DNA from: Puccinellia tenuiflora
Taxonomy: Eukaryota > Streptophyta > Magnoliopsida > Poales > Poaceae
Length of the DNA stretch: 64,000 bases
NCBI GenBank assembly: GCA_012064385.1
Contig: QRDG01002509.1
Location: 1-64,000, forward strand
Direction: 5' to 3'
Below, piece after piece: positions 9,104 through 21,027 of the stretch; position 1 is the stretch's first letter, and each line of letters opens with the position of its first letter. The notes beneath the pieces were generated by a model. That model was not told the DNA's origin and made no database searches. It saw nothing but the letters and a program-made list of their open reading frames with translations. A program made the translations under genes and the position numbers.

Positions 9104-12100
9104 ATGAGCCGGCAATGGATGTATGGTGACCGACGTTATCCCGACTTTATTAATGGCATGCATTATTTTCTCCGTGTGGCTGAGACAAACAAGCCGCCGA
9201 ATGGTTTTATTTCTTGTCCATGTAGTGTCTGTAAGAATACTCAAGATTACTCTACCTCAGAAACCATTCACGTCCACCTGTTGAAGTCCGGTTTCATGTC
9301 CGGTTATAATTGTTGTAACAAACACAGAGAAAGAGGGGTTATAATGGAAGACAATGAAGAAGAAGAGGATAATGACAACTATCCTATGTTCGCTGAACAC
9401 GCTGGTACTACAATGGGGGAAGACGGGGCTGAAGAAGAGCCCATTGTTGATGAGCCCGATGACGATCTTCGTCGTGCCATTCTTGAAGCGAAGATAAACC
9501 GCGGAAGTAAAAACGAGAGGTTGAAATTGGAGAGAATGTTAGAGGATCACAACAAATTGTTGTACCCAAATTGCGAAGATGGCCAGAAAAAGCTGGGTAC
9601 CACACTGGAATTGCTGCAATGGAAGGCAGAGAATGGTACTTCTGACAAGGGATTTGAAAATTTGCTGAAAATAATAAAGAAGATGCTTCCAAGGGATAAC
9701 GTATTGCCCCCCAGTACGTACAAGCAATAGGTTGTCTGCCCTCTAGGATTAGAGGTGCAGAAGATACATGCATGCATCAATGACAGCATCCTCTACCGCG
9801 GTGTGGAGTACGAGAATTTGAATGCATGCCCGGTATGCGGTTGCATTGCTGGTATAAGATCAGGCGAGATGACCCTGGTGAAGTTGAGGATGAGCCGCGC
9901 CCTAGGAAGAGGGTTCCTGTGAAGGTGATGTGGTATGCTCCTATAATACCACGGTTGAAATGTTTGTTCCAAAACAAAGAGCATGCCAAATTGTTGCGAT
10001 GACACAAAGAAGACCATAAGAAAGACGTGATGCTGAGACACCCCGCTGATGGGTCGCAGTGGAGAAAAATTGACAGAGAGTTCCCGACATTTTCAGATGA
10101 CGCAAGGAACTTAAGATTTGGTCTAAGTACAGATGGCTTTAATCCTTTTAGGGAGCAGAGCTCAAGTCATAGCACCTGACCTGTGACTCTATGTATCTAT
10201 AACCTTCCTCCTTGGTTGTGCATGAAGCAGAAGTTCATTATGATGCCAGTGCTCATCCAAGGCCCGAAGCAACCCGGCAACGACATTGATGTGTACCTGA
10301 GGCCATTGGTTGAAGAACTTTTAGAGTTGTGGCGTGAAGAAGGTGTACATGTGTGGGATGAGCACAAACAAAATGAATTTAACCTACGAGCGTTGTTGTT
10401 TGTAACCATCAATGATTGGCCTGCTCTTAGTAACATTTCAGGACAGTCAAACAAGGGATACAATGCATGCACACACTGTTTAGCTGAGACTGAAAGTATA
10501 TATTTGGGAAACAAGAATGTGTACCCAGGGCATCGTCGATTTCTTCCAAACAGCATCCCGTAAGAAAGAAAGGCAAGCATTTCAAATGTGAGCCAGATCA
10601 CCGGACGAAGCCTACCCGTCCTACTGGGGATGTTATATATGATATGGTCAAGGATTTAAAAGTAATCTTTGGAAAGGGTGTTGACGTACCGATGTGGAAG
10701 AAAAAATCTATATTTTGGGAGTTACCCTATTGGAAAATCCTAGAGGTTCAGTCTGCAATTGACGTGATGCACGTGACGAAAAATCTCTGCGTGAACCTGG
10801 TAAACTTCTTGGGCGTGTATGGGAAGACGAAAGATACACCGAAATCACGGCAGGACCAGCAACATATGCACGAACGAGACAACCTGAATCCAGAGAAGTA
10901 TCAAGGTCCTGCCAGCTACGCTCTTACCAAAGAAGAGAAGAAGATCTTTTTTGAAGTCCTTAGCAGTATCAAGATCCCGTCTGGCTTCTCGTCGAATATA
11001 AAGCGAATAATAAACATGACATAGTTAAAGTTCCAAAACCTAATGTCTCATGACTGCCACGTGATTATGACACAATTACTCCGGTTGCATTGAGGGGGCT
11101 TCTGCCGGAAAATGTTCGAGTACCCATTGTGAAGCTATGTGCATTTCTCAATGCAATTTCTCAGAAGGTCATCAATTCAGTAACTCTACCAAGTTTACAG
11201 AAGGATGTGGTCCAATGTCTTGTCAGCTTCGAGTTGGTGTTCCCACCATCCATCTTCAATATTATGACGCACCTCATAGTTCACCTAGTCGAAGAGATTT
11301 CCGTTCTCGGTCCTGTATTTCTACACAACATGTTCCCCTTTGAGAGGTTCATGGGAGTCTTAAAGAAATAAGTTCATAACCGTGCTAGACCAGAAGGAAG
11401 CATCTCCAAGGGCTATGGAACAGAGGAGGTCATTGAGTTTTGTGTTGACTTCATTCCTGACCTCAAGCCAATCGGTGTTTCTCAATCGCACCATGAGGGG
11501 AGACTGCGGGGAAAAGGGACGCTAGGAAAGAAAGCAACAATATGTATGGACGGCATTCTTTCAGTCAAGCACACTACACAGTTCTACATAATTCCAGCTT
11601 GGTGGCTCTGTATATCGAGGAACACAAGAATAGTTTACGCTTGAAATACCCGGAGCAACCTAAAGATTGGATTGATGGAGAACACGTGAAGAATTTCGGA
11701 GGTTGGTTGCAAACACGTCTCATTAATGACACCACTATTGGAGAACAGCTATACTTGTTGGCCAAGGCACCATCTTCGACTATATTGACTTTTCAAGGGT
11801 ACGAGATAAATGGGAATACATTTTACACGGCCGACCAAGATAGAAAAAGCACCAACCAAAACAGTGGTGTCCGCTTTGATGCAAATAACAACAATGGGCA
11901 AAAGGACACATATTATGGTTACATAGAGCAGATATGGGAACTTGACTATGGACCTTCTTTTAAGGTCCCTTTGTTCTGGTGCAAATGGTTCAACCTGAGA
12001 GGCGGGGTACATGTAGACCCGAAGTACGGAATAACTACAATGGATCTCAAGAATTTTGGGTACGACACCGAACTATTCGTCCTAGCCAGTGAAGTGTCTC

Positions 12101-12390
12101 ATGTTTTCTATGTGAAGGACATGTCTTGCAGACCGAAGAAAAGAAAATATAAGCAAGCGAATACATCATACGACGAGCCAAAACGCCACATAGTTCTTTT
12201 AGGGAAAAGAAACATCGTGGGAGTGGAGGACAAGACAGACATGTCAGAAGATTACAATAAGTTTGATGAAATTCCCCCCTTCACAGTGAAAACTAACCCA
12301 ACCATCATGTTGAATGATGAAGATTGTCCATGGTTACGGTGCGATAAGAAGAAAAGGACACAGACGAAGAAGTTTATAGCACAACACTAG
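9104..12390 (+). pseudogene. TNP2-type CACTA transposase, decayed (element 2)
   Basis: Starts MSRQWMYGDRRYPDFINGMH after a TAATACAG acceptor-like site. The N-terminal 208 codons (Transpos_assoc region and an acidic linker) are open to a TAG at 9728. Further damage: a one-base insertion near 9840, TGA near 10000 and 10177 (both at expected Trp codons), a frame change near 10555, TAG at 11022, TAA at 11369 (after FMGVLKK) and a frame change near 11540. Recognisable parts are the Transposase_21 core (PGNDIDVYLRPLVEELLELW), the DUF4218-like block (LPENVRVPIVKLCAFLNAIS) and an intact 282-codon DUF4216-like C-terminal part (11542-12390; LDYGPSFKVPLFWCKW). This copy is inactive. Confidence 0.9.
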
Positions 12391-12720
12391 AGACGGATGT
12401 TGATGGTGATGTATAATAATGTATGAAATGCTTTTTTTTATCCTGGTTCTATGTGTAATAATCGGTAAAATAGTGTTGACTAAGGAGTTTAGGATTTTCA
12501 TTGAATAAGAAAACCCATTTTTTATTTTTTTAGTGTCACGGTTTGAAATCTATGTCAAATTTGAATACATTCAACATAGTTAAATTTGAAAATAACCAGT
12601 ACCAAATGATTCTATATGTCCATTGCTTAAGTTTGATATAAAGTTTGTCAGATTTGAACAATTAAATTAATAGAATAACATAAATCAGGAAAAAAGAAAA
12701 ATACAAAAAATACAAACGAC
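12391..12720. other. AT-rich spacer downstream of TNP2 (element 2)
   Basis: No gene, no clear repeat. It separates the transposase from the internal repeat cluster; the first bases may be the transposase 3' UTR. Confidence 0.5.
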
Positions 12721-12925
12721 CCTTTAGTCCCGGTTGGTGGCTGCAACCGGGACTAAAGGTCTGCTTTGGCGCACTAATTTGGAAGAGGCCCAAAAGAATT
12801 GGACCTGCAGTCCCGGTTCGTGGCTGCAACCGGGACTAAAGTGGCCGTTGGTCCCGGTTTGTGGCTGGAACCGGGACTAAAGTGGCCGTTGGTCCCGGTT
12901 TGTGGCTGGAACCGGGACTAAAGGC
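12721..12925. repeat. Internal cluster of subterminal-type repeats (element 2)
   Basis: Eight alternating copies of TTTAGTCCCGGTT and CAACCGGGACTAAAG-type sequence, in inverted pairs (for example 12723-12759, 12808-12841, 12850-12881, 12890-12922). They lie well inside the element, between TNP2 and ORF2. Element 3 has an equivalent cluster at 59230-59440, so this is a shared feature of the family. Confidence 0.8.
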
Positions 12926-13560
12926 CAATTAGTGCCTTTTAGGTTCCCCGCATCCTCTCGTCCCCCATTTTGCTGCCAGCCCAAGAAGACGAAGGACGCC
13001 GCCAGGCTGCCGCGCCGTGCTCCCCTGCTCCTGTGCCGCCGCCGTCACCTGCTCCGGTCACCGCGGCTACCCTCTTCCTCGCCGTCGAGTTCCACGAGCT
13101 GGGCGGCCGTGAATCGGCCAAAATCGGCCCCCTTTTTCGTCCCCAAGTCTGGCTGCCGCGCCGTGCTCCCCTTGTTCCCATGCCGCTGCCGTCGCTGCCG
13201 CCGTCTCCTGCTCCGGTCACCGCGGCAACCCTCTTCCTCGCCGTCGAGTTGCACGAGCTGGGCGGCCGTGAATCGGCCGAAATCGGCCCCCTTTTCCGTC
13301 CCAAAGTCCGGATCCGGCGCCCTCGTCGACCTGCTGCTCGCGGTTGTCCCCCGAGCACCCGATGCCCATGCCGCCGTCCCCCGCGCGCGGAAGGTACGCA
13401 TCCCTATCCTCTCCCCTCCTCCCTCGCTCAAAAAGGCCTAAATCGCACGGCGGTTCCGGCAACCCGAGATCGGTGGCGCGCTAACCATAAATCGGTGGTG
13501 GAACCACGGTCGGCAGCGGGGACATTGCATTTAGGGCGGGAATATTCATAGATTAAAAGG
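12926..13560 (+). other. GC-rich leader with 146-bp tandem duplication
   Basis: GC-rich sequence. Two direct copies of a unit of about 146 bp start GGCTGCCGCGCCGTGCTCCC at 13005 and 13151. Both strands have long open frames from base composition alone, so no protein is called. Its position between the internal repeat cluster and ORF2 matches the GC-rich stretch at 58700-59220 in element 3. I infer a 5' leader or first exon for ORF2, or captured host sequence. Confidence 0.5.
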
Positions 13561-13610
13561 CCTAATGGCCCTTACATTCATAGATTAAAAGGCCTAATGG
13601 CCATTACAAT
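13547..13610. repeat. Short direct repeat, 34-bp period
   Basis: Two adjacent copies of a unit containing CATAGATTAAAAGGCCTAAT (13548 and 13581) immediately before the antisense fragment at 13600. A tandem duplication at the edge of an inserted piece is consistent with a repair or insertion junction (inference). Confidence 0.65.
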
Positions 13611-13905
13611 TAGGGGGGGTGGGGGGACACGGTGGGCGCCGCCGGAGTCCTTGTTCTCGTCGTCGGAGAGGACGACGTAGACCGGCGCGTTCCATAGATG
13701 GGCCGGCGGCTACGCCTCCGGCGGAACCTGGTGCTCCTCCGGCTCCTGGTGTGGCGGCGGAGGCGGCGGCGGCTCCTGGCGCTGCGGCGACCAACTGCCA
13801 CCGGTGAAGCCCCACGACTGGCCAAGGAGTCCTGGGGGCAGGGGAGGAACTTGCTGGTTCTGCTCCACCTCCTCGGCCTCTTGTTCCTGGATCAGCTACT
13901 GCCAC
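13600..13905 (-). pseudogene. Captured antisense coding fragment inside ORF2
   Basis: On the minus strand one frame reads a Gln/Pro-rich stretch (QRQEPPPPPPPHQEPEEH), a stop (TAG near 13712) and then HLWNAPVYVVLSDDENKDSG. This looks like real protein rather than GC noise; proteins ending in such NAPVYVVLSDDE-type tails are, as I recall, annotated as uncharacterised in wheat. It lies opposite to, and immediately before, the surviving ORF2 of element 2, so the transposon has probably picked up a host or transposon fragment. Identity is uncertain. Confidence 0.35.
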
Positions 13906-13911
13906 TGGGAG

Positions 13912-15768
13912 AAGTCAAGCATGGTTTCGTTCTATGGAACAAGAAACACATCGTGTTTCCAGACTCGGCACCAAGGCCACCGACTCCTCCGAGTAGAAGT
14001 CCAACACCTCTAAGTCCATCCCTACTCTTGGGACCCCCAGCTCGAGTCTGTCTCCATCTCCGGTGCGAGTCCAGTCGACTCAGCCCACTAAGCTGCTAAA
14101 TAGGCAAAAGCCCACCGGTTTGCCTCCTAAGAGGACAAAGAGAAAGAAGGCAAAAGTCAAGACTCCTGAGAAGTTACCGGCCGAAAGGACTTACAAGGAA
14201 AACGGTGCCATCTCGAAGGCCGAAGTGGAAGCCCATTTTGCACCGAAAAAGCCCCCACCAAGGCAAATACTAGATCCAGAAGCCGTTAAGCGCTGCTTGC
14301 AAAACTTATATGACCCTCCACCAAAGCCGACATCAGACTATGAGCGCCAAATATCCAAGTCATATAGCTCAGAGATGGAGAAGCGGAAAAGAGGGAAACA
14401 AATAGCCCAGCTCGGAGAACAGGATGTACAATCGGTCCCCCCGCTCAAGGTATTTCCAGACAAAGACGTCCACATAGCTGAGGCCGTAGTATATGAATAT
14501 GTTGACGGCCAACCTTTGGTTAGACCTCAGCTGGTCCAGTATCTACCAACAAAGATGCGCCAGTTGAATGAATGGTACTTGAAAGCCACAAAGAAAGATA
14601 TAATCGGTGTCATGGCGAGAGTTAAGGAAGAGCATTACTTCCAAGAATACGGTGTGCAAGGTGATTTTAGCTAACTTTTTCAGCTATACAATCAACGAGC
14701 CCTTGATAAAGCTATCATCAGTTGATTTTGTCTGTAAGTAATTTATTTCGGTAATTTAAGTACGTCTTTAGCTCAGCTCTCGTTCTATAATCTTTCGTAC
14801 GCTATTTATGCAGAATGAAAATGCTCGACTACAAAAGGGCAGGAGTGATCTCGGACGTTGGGTTCATTGACCCGGATAAAGTTCATGAAGTGAACATACA
14901 AGACAAACCCGAGGAAGTAAAGGAGACATTGCTAAGGTGTTTCAAGCGACACCGTAACAAAAAAAATACTTCTTCCTTACAACTTCGAGTAAGTGTTACT
15001 TCCTTGTACATATTCTATTTTTGCTCACCCGATCTTAAGTGTAATTGATGAGTTATGCATGACTGCGTATATAAATGTGCAGCTTCCACTATGTTCTTAT
15101 GGTCATTAAAATTGACGTTGGAAAAATTGAGGTCCTAGACTCATTAAGGAGACATCCTAAATAATACAAGAGCTGCTTTGATATGATTAAAGGGTAATTT
15201 AAATTCTTATCGCACTATATCGCCCTCTTTCGTTCATTTCGTGATATCAAGTAATTAATAAAACTCTTTTGTTCATTTTCTTTGCAGGGCAGAGTTTGGG
15301 AAACGTTCATCAAATAAGAACCCGGTCAATGGAAACCGAAGCTGATATGGTCTCTGAACAAGGTAAGTAGTACTACCTAGATCCGCGTATCTCTTTAATT
15401 CTAGTTTCAATACAATTATCAAGCTTGATTTGATTGAATTCTATTCTCGAATAGTGGTGTCTAGAACAGCCAACCGGGACCCACTTATGTGGATACTACG
15501 TTTACGAGTTCATTCAAATGAGGACCACTGAGAAATTCAATAATCGAAGAAATAAAGAGGTACATAAACATTATTCACAATTTTATTTTGTTACCATCAA
15601 TTGTGTTGAGTTTCATTCATAATTGTTTTTCTCCTTTTAAATGTTGCAAGGAAGCGGAACGCCCTCCTACCAATTGACCGCATAAAAGCAATTGCAGAGG
15701 AATTGGCGGGATTTCTTTTTGCGGAGGTCATACCTGAAAACGGAGAGTACTACTACCGACATAAGTGA
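13912..15768 (+). pseudogene. CACTA ORF2 (TNP1-like) with Ulp1-like protease C-terminus, decayed
   Basis: Matches the middle and end of ORF2 in element 3. The first recognisable block is VLWNKKHIVFPDSAPRPPTP, then a basic Pro-rich stretch. An open part at 14063-14674 contains YLPTKMRQLNEWYLKATKKD and VKEEHYFQEYGVQG. A TGA interrupts near 14721. A Ulp1-like cysteine protease region follows in several short exons: FHYVLMVIKIDVGKIEVLDS (His near 15083, Asp near 15133), then QPTGTHLCGYYVYEFIQMRT (Gln and Cys near 15470-15492), ending GEYYYRHK at TGA 15766. The intron gaps have GT/AG-like borders. The N-terminal half found in element 3 is missing here, apparently replaced by other sequence. Confidence 0.7.
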
Positions 15769-15984
15769 TCTTCATGTACTAGTGATGATCTTCATGTACT
15801 ACTTAATTTATATGTGTTATATATATGCATCAACGTGATCTTCATGTAGTAATATAATTTATATATACCTCAAACCTCCGCGTTTTTGGCGTATCGACGT
15901 GATTCCCGTACGATGGAAACCATCCGAAACCCCTAAACCTCAAACCCTGAAAAATATTCGAAAAGAAAAAAAAAGGCCCAAAGT

Positions 15985-16193
15985 TAGTCCTGGTTCGTGG
16001 TACGTACCGGGACTAAAGGTCTCCAGCCCCGCGGGCTCCTCCGTGGCCACGTGGGAGGGCCTCTTATCCCGGTTCGTGGACAACCGGGACTAGAGGGGGG
16101 GGGGGGGCTCTAGTCCCGATTGGCTAGTCCCGGTTGCCCAACCGGAACTAGAGCCCTCGGGAACCGGGACTAGTGCCCCGTTTTCCACTAGTG
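15985..16193. repeat. Right subterminal repeats and terminal inverted repeat of element 2
   Basis: Alternating CCCGGTTCGTGG / CCGGGACTA motifs (around 15990, 16003, 16068, 16080, 16113, 16126 and 16161) lead to the terminus TTTTCCACTAGTG at 16181-16193. That is the complement of CACTAGTGGAAAA. A run of ten or more G occurs near 16096. Confidence 0.85.
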
Positions 16194-16621
16194 CAAGGTC
16201 TTTGTGAGTGGTAGAGAAATATACAGATCGCCTTCAAAAGAGAAATCTGCAGAAATTGCCATGTCATAGATTTTTCTTCTCAAAACTGCAGAAATCAGAA
16301 ATCACAACCATGCCATACATGGGCACAAAGTGAAAGGTTTCCACGTTATAATTTCAAGCATCCTGAGTGGAGGACGCAGAAAGCCCGCAGCAAGACACGA
16401 TTGTTCTGATCGACCAAGCAAGGCCTTTTCAGTCTTCACACTGTCTCATTTTTAGTCTCCTCACTCGTAGGTTACCTAGGATTCTTACCCTTTCAACCGT
16501 GCCGATTAGTTAAGCTCGTGGAGGACAACAAAACCAGGACATTTTGCATGTCCAGCAGCCGCAACTAGCTGAAGTGTACAAGGGCCGCGAGGAGAAAGAG
16601 AGAATCACCAAAATATGGCAC
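16194..16621. other. Low-copy-looking sequence, paralogous to 27560-27985 plus 29061-29200
   Basis: No intact coding frame. Collinear similarity links this stretch to the region around the second retroposon. Both have an AGAGAAATATxxAG block, an AATCTGCAxAAA..GCCATGT block, a CATCC(C/T)GA(G/A)TGGAG block, CCTTTTCAGT(C/T)TTCACAC, and TTTCAAC..TG...ATTAGTTAAGCTC. These look like two diverged copies of one ancestral locus or of an old repeat. Confidence 0.5.
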
Positions 16622-18013
16622 AACACAACATGAGAAAGGACACACTGCTATTTGGCTACTTGCCTAGCTCTGCCCCCGTTGAGAGTCGCTTCTGGAGCGC
16701 GTCTTCCGCCCCTCTCTTTCTTTCTTTCCGGCGGCACTGCTGGCCGACGAGATGATGGAGTAGGTGGTCGGGTTCCTGTATATAGTAGCTGTAGGTTCAG
16801 AGTTTACCTAGTTAGGTGTTTTGGCGTTCTGCCGTCTCGGGTGGCCTCCACGCCGTCGCGCGGTGTGGGTCGGCGGCCGGATCTCTTCTCTTCCGTGCTC
16901 CCGAGGTGGGGGATGCGGGAGGCCGACGGATCTGGCAAGATCCTGTCAAATAAGCGCGATTTTGGCTCCTCAGATCGAGAGACGCTGGTGGTGATTCTCC
17001 TTCTTCAAGGCCGTCGAGGTGATGGAGAAGAAGAAGAGCTCACTCCCGTGTGTTGCTCCAGATCTGGTGAGCAGGGATTTTTGGAGATTACGTCATCCTC
17101 AGCTAGCGACCTTCCGCCGGCGTTGTGCTGGCCTGTCGCTGACCTTGATGGCCGAAGGGCGGCCACTCCATACTCTGACTTTGGCTGCTTCAGATCTGGT
17201 CAGTTTTGCTGCTATTGCGCTTTGCTTCTTGCGCCATCGAGGTGGAGGTGAGGTTGGAGATGCTACAGCGTTGGACTTGCTCAGATCTGGGGGTCAGAGC
17301 TGCTGGTCTCTACCATCTACGAGTGATGGTGTGAGAGGGCTGGCATATGCTTTCTGCCGTGTTCAATGGTGGAAAGTGGGAAGGAAGCTACGATCCAGCA
17401 CCAGATTTCCTTGGACTACCATCACTACTTTTGGAAGTACTACTTTTGGAAGTGGTGTCTCCATTAATCTGGAGGTAAGCAGTGGTCTTGATGAGCAAAA
17501 TGTTCTCAAATATATGTGCTGCATTGGATTATCTTTGGTAGATGGTTATAGTATTGAAGATACCATTCCCTTTCTGTTCGGGCTGTGTCACCGGAGGCGG
17601 CCGACAGCGCCTTCGTTGTTGATCCTCAGATTTAACAAAGGGGACTTTTTCAGTTTGAGCTCGGTGAAGGCTATCAGATATCTACAGCTCAACACTTTCA
17701 AACCTCAAGTGCATACGTCAGAAAGACCGTTGGGAGAGTCACCCGCGGGGCATCAACTGATATGGAGCACAAACGAGGCCCTTGGAGACTGCAATTGCAG
17801 CAAGTTCGAGCCCGATCTGTCGACGGACGACCGACCGCTGTTTGACTCCATTTGTAGTCTTCGGTATCTTTTATGTAAATCTTGGCCATCTACTATTTGT
17901 TATGCAGTTTAGGACTGCTGACCCTTGCTCTGTTGTGAGCTTTGTAAGTTTTTACTAGGATCTTAAGGTTATATATCTTTTATGTTCAAAAAAAAAACAC
18001 AACATGAGAAAGG
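16622..18013 (+). mobile_element. PolyA retroposon flanked by target-site duplication
   Basis: The inserted body (about 16640-17996) is flanked by identical copies of ACACAACATGAGAAAGG (16623-16639 and 17997-18013). It ends with an A-run (about 17988-17996) directly before the second copy, the hallmark of target-primed reverse transcription. The body is about 1.36 kb, GC-rich in its 5' part, with one open frame of 199 codons (16652-17251) and overlapping open stretches to 17912. None of these resembles reverse transcriptase. It is either a non-autonomous LINE-like element or a retroposed transcript; I cannot tell which. Confidence 0.7.
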
Positions 18014-18130
18014 TAACGAATTCCATTTTAGTGCAGGCTCGAGGAACATCAACGACGAAACATCCGTTGGAATTTTACTAGTTTTACTAGTGGCCCTTTG
18101 GTCCAAAGGCCAACTTAAAATTCTGAAATT

Positions 18131-19030
18131 CTCATTCGCCCATTCATAATTACAAGTGGTGTGACTAAGTTTAGTCCCATACTGCTAGTTGGATGAGAGT
18201 TGCACCAGCTTATAAGGTGAGCTCTACTAGCACTTGTATAAGCATAGAAAAGAGAGAGAATAAGAGAATGCCACACGCGTGCTCCTCCTCCGCCGCCCGC
18301 CACGCCACGCCTCGCCTAGTCACGACGCGACGCGCCGCGGGTTGCGGGAATGAGCTGAGCCGATGGCTATCTTTTTGCTGTTCGGTAAAATTTAATGAGT
18401 CATTAATTAATAATTAACGGATGCGTTAATTACTCAGCCGTTTCCGATTCCTTTGGATCGTGCGGCTGTTACCGACTCGAACGTGGGGCTACGCCCACGT
18501 CCTACCCGACTCACACTATATATACAGGCTGAGCGAACCCTAGCCGCCTCTACGAAAAACATATGGTCTCTCGTCGTTCCAGTTCCAAACCCTTGCGTCA
18601 CCGTCTTCCAAGTCTTCTCCACCCCGTCTTCCGGCGTGTACCGGTTGAAGGGACATCATGCCTCCGGAACCCCGACTCTTGTGATCCTGTACGGAAGAGG
18701 GGCGATCATGTTTTTGGGGAGCGCACTCGCGCGACTGCTGGCTGAGACTACTTCCCCAACGACGACTTCTTCCCCGACATCGGCAACCTCTTCATTGACA
18801 ACATGGGTGATAACGGGGACGGTAGCGGTTCCGCTCCCGCTGCGATGTACGTAACTCAATACTTTCTGTTTGAGATCATGCTGCAGTTCTTGTTTCTAGT
18901 TTGTACCGTAGATTTGATCTGTTTATCTACTGCATTAGTAGATTACATGTTTAGTCTAATACTTGTTGTTCCAGTCATGAATAGTTTTCTATTTCCGTGT
19001 ATTAAATTATATATGCTAAATTGCTGATAT
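18131..19030 (+). repeat. LTR fragment, Copia-like, promoter-bearing
   Basis: Has the look of a grass Copia LTR: an AGTCCCATACTGCTAGTTGG..GAGAGTTGCACCA-type start, a GC-rich part, then a TATA box (CACTATATATACAGG, 18511-18525) followed by a leader with AACCCTAGCCGCC, GACATCGGCAACCTCTTC and ATGGGTGATAACGGGGACGG. The tail is AT-rich. No second LTR, primer-binding site or gag/pol was found. Exact ends are not defined. Family assignment is from general resemblance only. Confidence 0.4.
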
Positions 19031-21027
19031 ATTCAACAACATCTACTAACCAATAAACTTTTAGAAGTCTTAAGAGTGTCGGTCGAGGCTGGCTAATTAA
19101 TTAGAGAGGGACTCAGCCGGAGCCAGAGACAGACGGAGAGACACATATCACCACTAAGCCTGCGTAATTGCAACTTGAAAAATGCTTTCAAACGAAAATA
19201 GTCAACCCTGGCACCGACAACTTACTACGTGCATGTATCTTATCTTTGGACAAATCCTACTATAATTTAATATATTAATTAACGCGAATTTGACGTGCAC
19301 CTACCTATAGTAATATCAGCTGGCTGCGTTTTCCAAAAGCTAATTTTGATGTGCCACCTACCTGTCGTGCAAGTACACAATATATATGGAACACTGCGAT
19401 CCTTATCTGACCTAAGACGGTTTAAGTCACTTAAACTATGTGTGTGGTAGTACATCGATGTTGGCGGACGCTAGGCGTCGGTCGGATGATTTGAGGCTGA
19501 AATCGGTCGATCTTGCCACCGTCCGATCACGATCCAACATGTTGAATCAGCCGATGTGTATTTTTTTTTTGCAATTTTGCCCCTTATGTTTCGTAAAATC
19601 AACCCACAATATAGACGAGATGCAGGGTATATGGTGTTGCCCATGACCTTTCCAATATTTACAGAAAAATAATACCGTGGTGATTTACCCCTACTATTGC
19701 AAAAAATATTGAGTATTGCAACAAATATCCCCACCCCCATCAACAAGAAAAATACCGTTGCAATAAATTATCACAACATTTAAAAAAAGGTAATGCTACA
19801 AAAAATGGCTAAGCAACAAATGTTTTCCTGCATATTCATTTGCAATGAAATCATCAACTATTTTAACAAAAATTACAAACAATTACAACAAAAAATATGT
19901 GTTTACGGCATATTAAAAAGCACATAAAACATCATTCGTAAAAAAACCGAGGAAGCACACAAACTTGTAGCAAAATGCACAGAAAACATTGTAACATCTC
20001 GTGTGTGATTTCGTATCAAAAGATATGTGAGTTTGTTGCAATTTGGAATCATGTATGCAACTAAAAAAATCAGGGGGAACCACAAACTTGTAGCAAAACC
20101 CTTAGGAAACCTTCAACATGTCACGTGTGATTTCTCAACAAAATTCGTGCGTCACTGTTACCAAAGTAAAAGACATGTGCAACTTTTGAAAAAATCACAA
20201 AAAGAAAGTTAGTTGTTAAAAAAAATTACACGATGGGCTGAGCAGGTAACTGAAATTGGTAAATCTTGGGTTGATGGGAGTCATTATCACTTGAGCTTGT
20301 AGGCAGTGAAATGCACATGTGTGGCTCAAAAAGCTCGTTAAGAGGATGCGCGCGCGGGCGAAGCGACCGATCGCGCGGACCGATCCGCCTGATCGATCGA
20401 CTGATCTCAAGCATTTTCCATTATCGTTCCATCCAATAATTATCTACATGGTACAACTTTGAGTTTTTGTTCGAAAACCAATACGACTTTGAGTTCTGTA
20501 TCTCTGGATTTCATAATTTTTAAATTTTTCTTATTCTATCCCACACACCCGTTCATTCGAATCTCGATAGCTACCATCACGTGCCATCGATCGCAACGAA
20601 GTCTTGCGTGGGTTCCACGGTAGTTCTTTGCACGTCCGACTGCTGCCATGTCAACGAGATGATCTGATGGGGGTGGGGGTGGGAGTGGTTGGGTGGGTGG
20701 GGGGGGGGGGGGGGGACGGGGACGGAGGGGCTCGCTTGAAAGGCGTGACTCGGTGCTCTCTATGGCAGCGGTCATCATTTTTTTCTAGTAGACATTGGTG
20801 GCGTGGATGGTGCTCCAGTTTTGGCGTGTCGCGATGGGGCTGGGTGGTAGCCCCCCCATCTCCACTCGTTGAAAACCCGGCCAACTATTGAGGTGTCGCG
20901 GCATTGCATCTCTTTTGGTCGGGTCCAGTCTGATCTGGCCCGTTGGTTACTAGCTGTGGCGAGGAAGGGAAGGCACACCTATTGGTGAAAACTGGGCCAA
21001 CTTCGGTCATGGCGGACGATCGGTACC
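19031..21027. other. Non-genic sequence up to the LTR element
   Basis: About 2 kb without a supported gene. It contains an AT-rich stretch with recurring GTTGCAA / TTGCAAC-like words (19660-20200), a short palindromic CGATCGATC-rich patch (20365-20405) and a G-rich simple repeat with a run of more than 15 G (20669-20725). Long open frames over 20536-20891 come from that G-rich sequence. Confidence 0.5.

Larger units (their letters stand above)
7792..16193 (+). mobile_element. CACTA (En/Spm) element 2, both termini present
   Basis: The left end begins CACTAGTGGAAACAGGGCC at 7792 and the right end is ...CCGTTTTCCACTAGTG ending at 16193, about 8.4 kb. In order it holds subterminal repeats (7815-8090), a small membrane ORF (8576-8940), TNP2 (9104-12390), an internal repeat cluster (12721-12925), GC-rich sequence with a tandem repeat (13005-13300), a captured antisense fragment (13600-13905), ORF2 with a Ulp1-like domain (13912-15768), and a right subterminal array (15985-16193). 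The three bases outside the ends (ATA on the left, CAA on the right) do not match, so a 3-bp target-site duplication is not evident. Both genes are decayed. Confidence 0.85.

Noticed and set aside
12721..12925. Regularly spaced inverted repeats that look CRISPR-like
   Set aside because: Repeats are palindromic pairs of variable spacing typical of CACTA subterminal arrays in a plant genome; no unique spacers or cas genes.
20604..20891. Gly/Val-rich open frame and its antisense Pro-rich frame
   Set aside because: Generated by a G-rich simple repeat.
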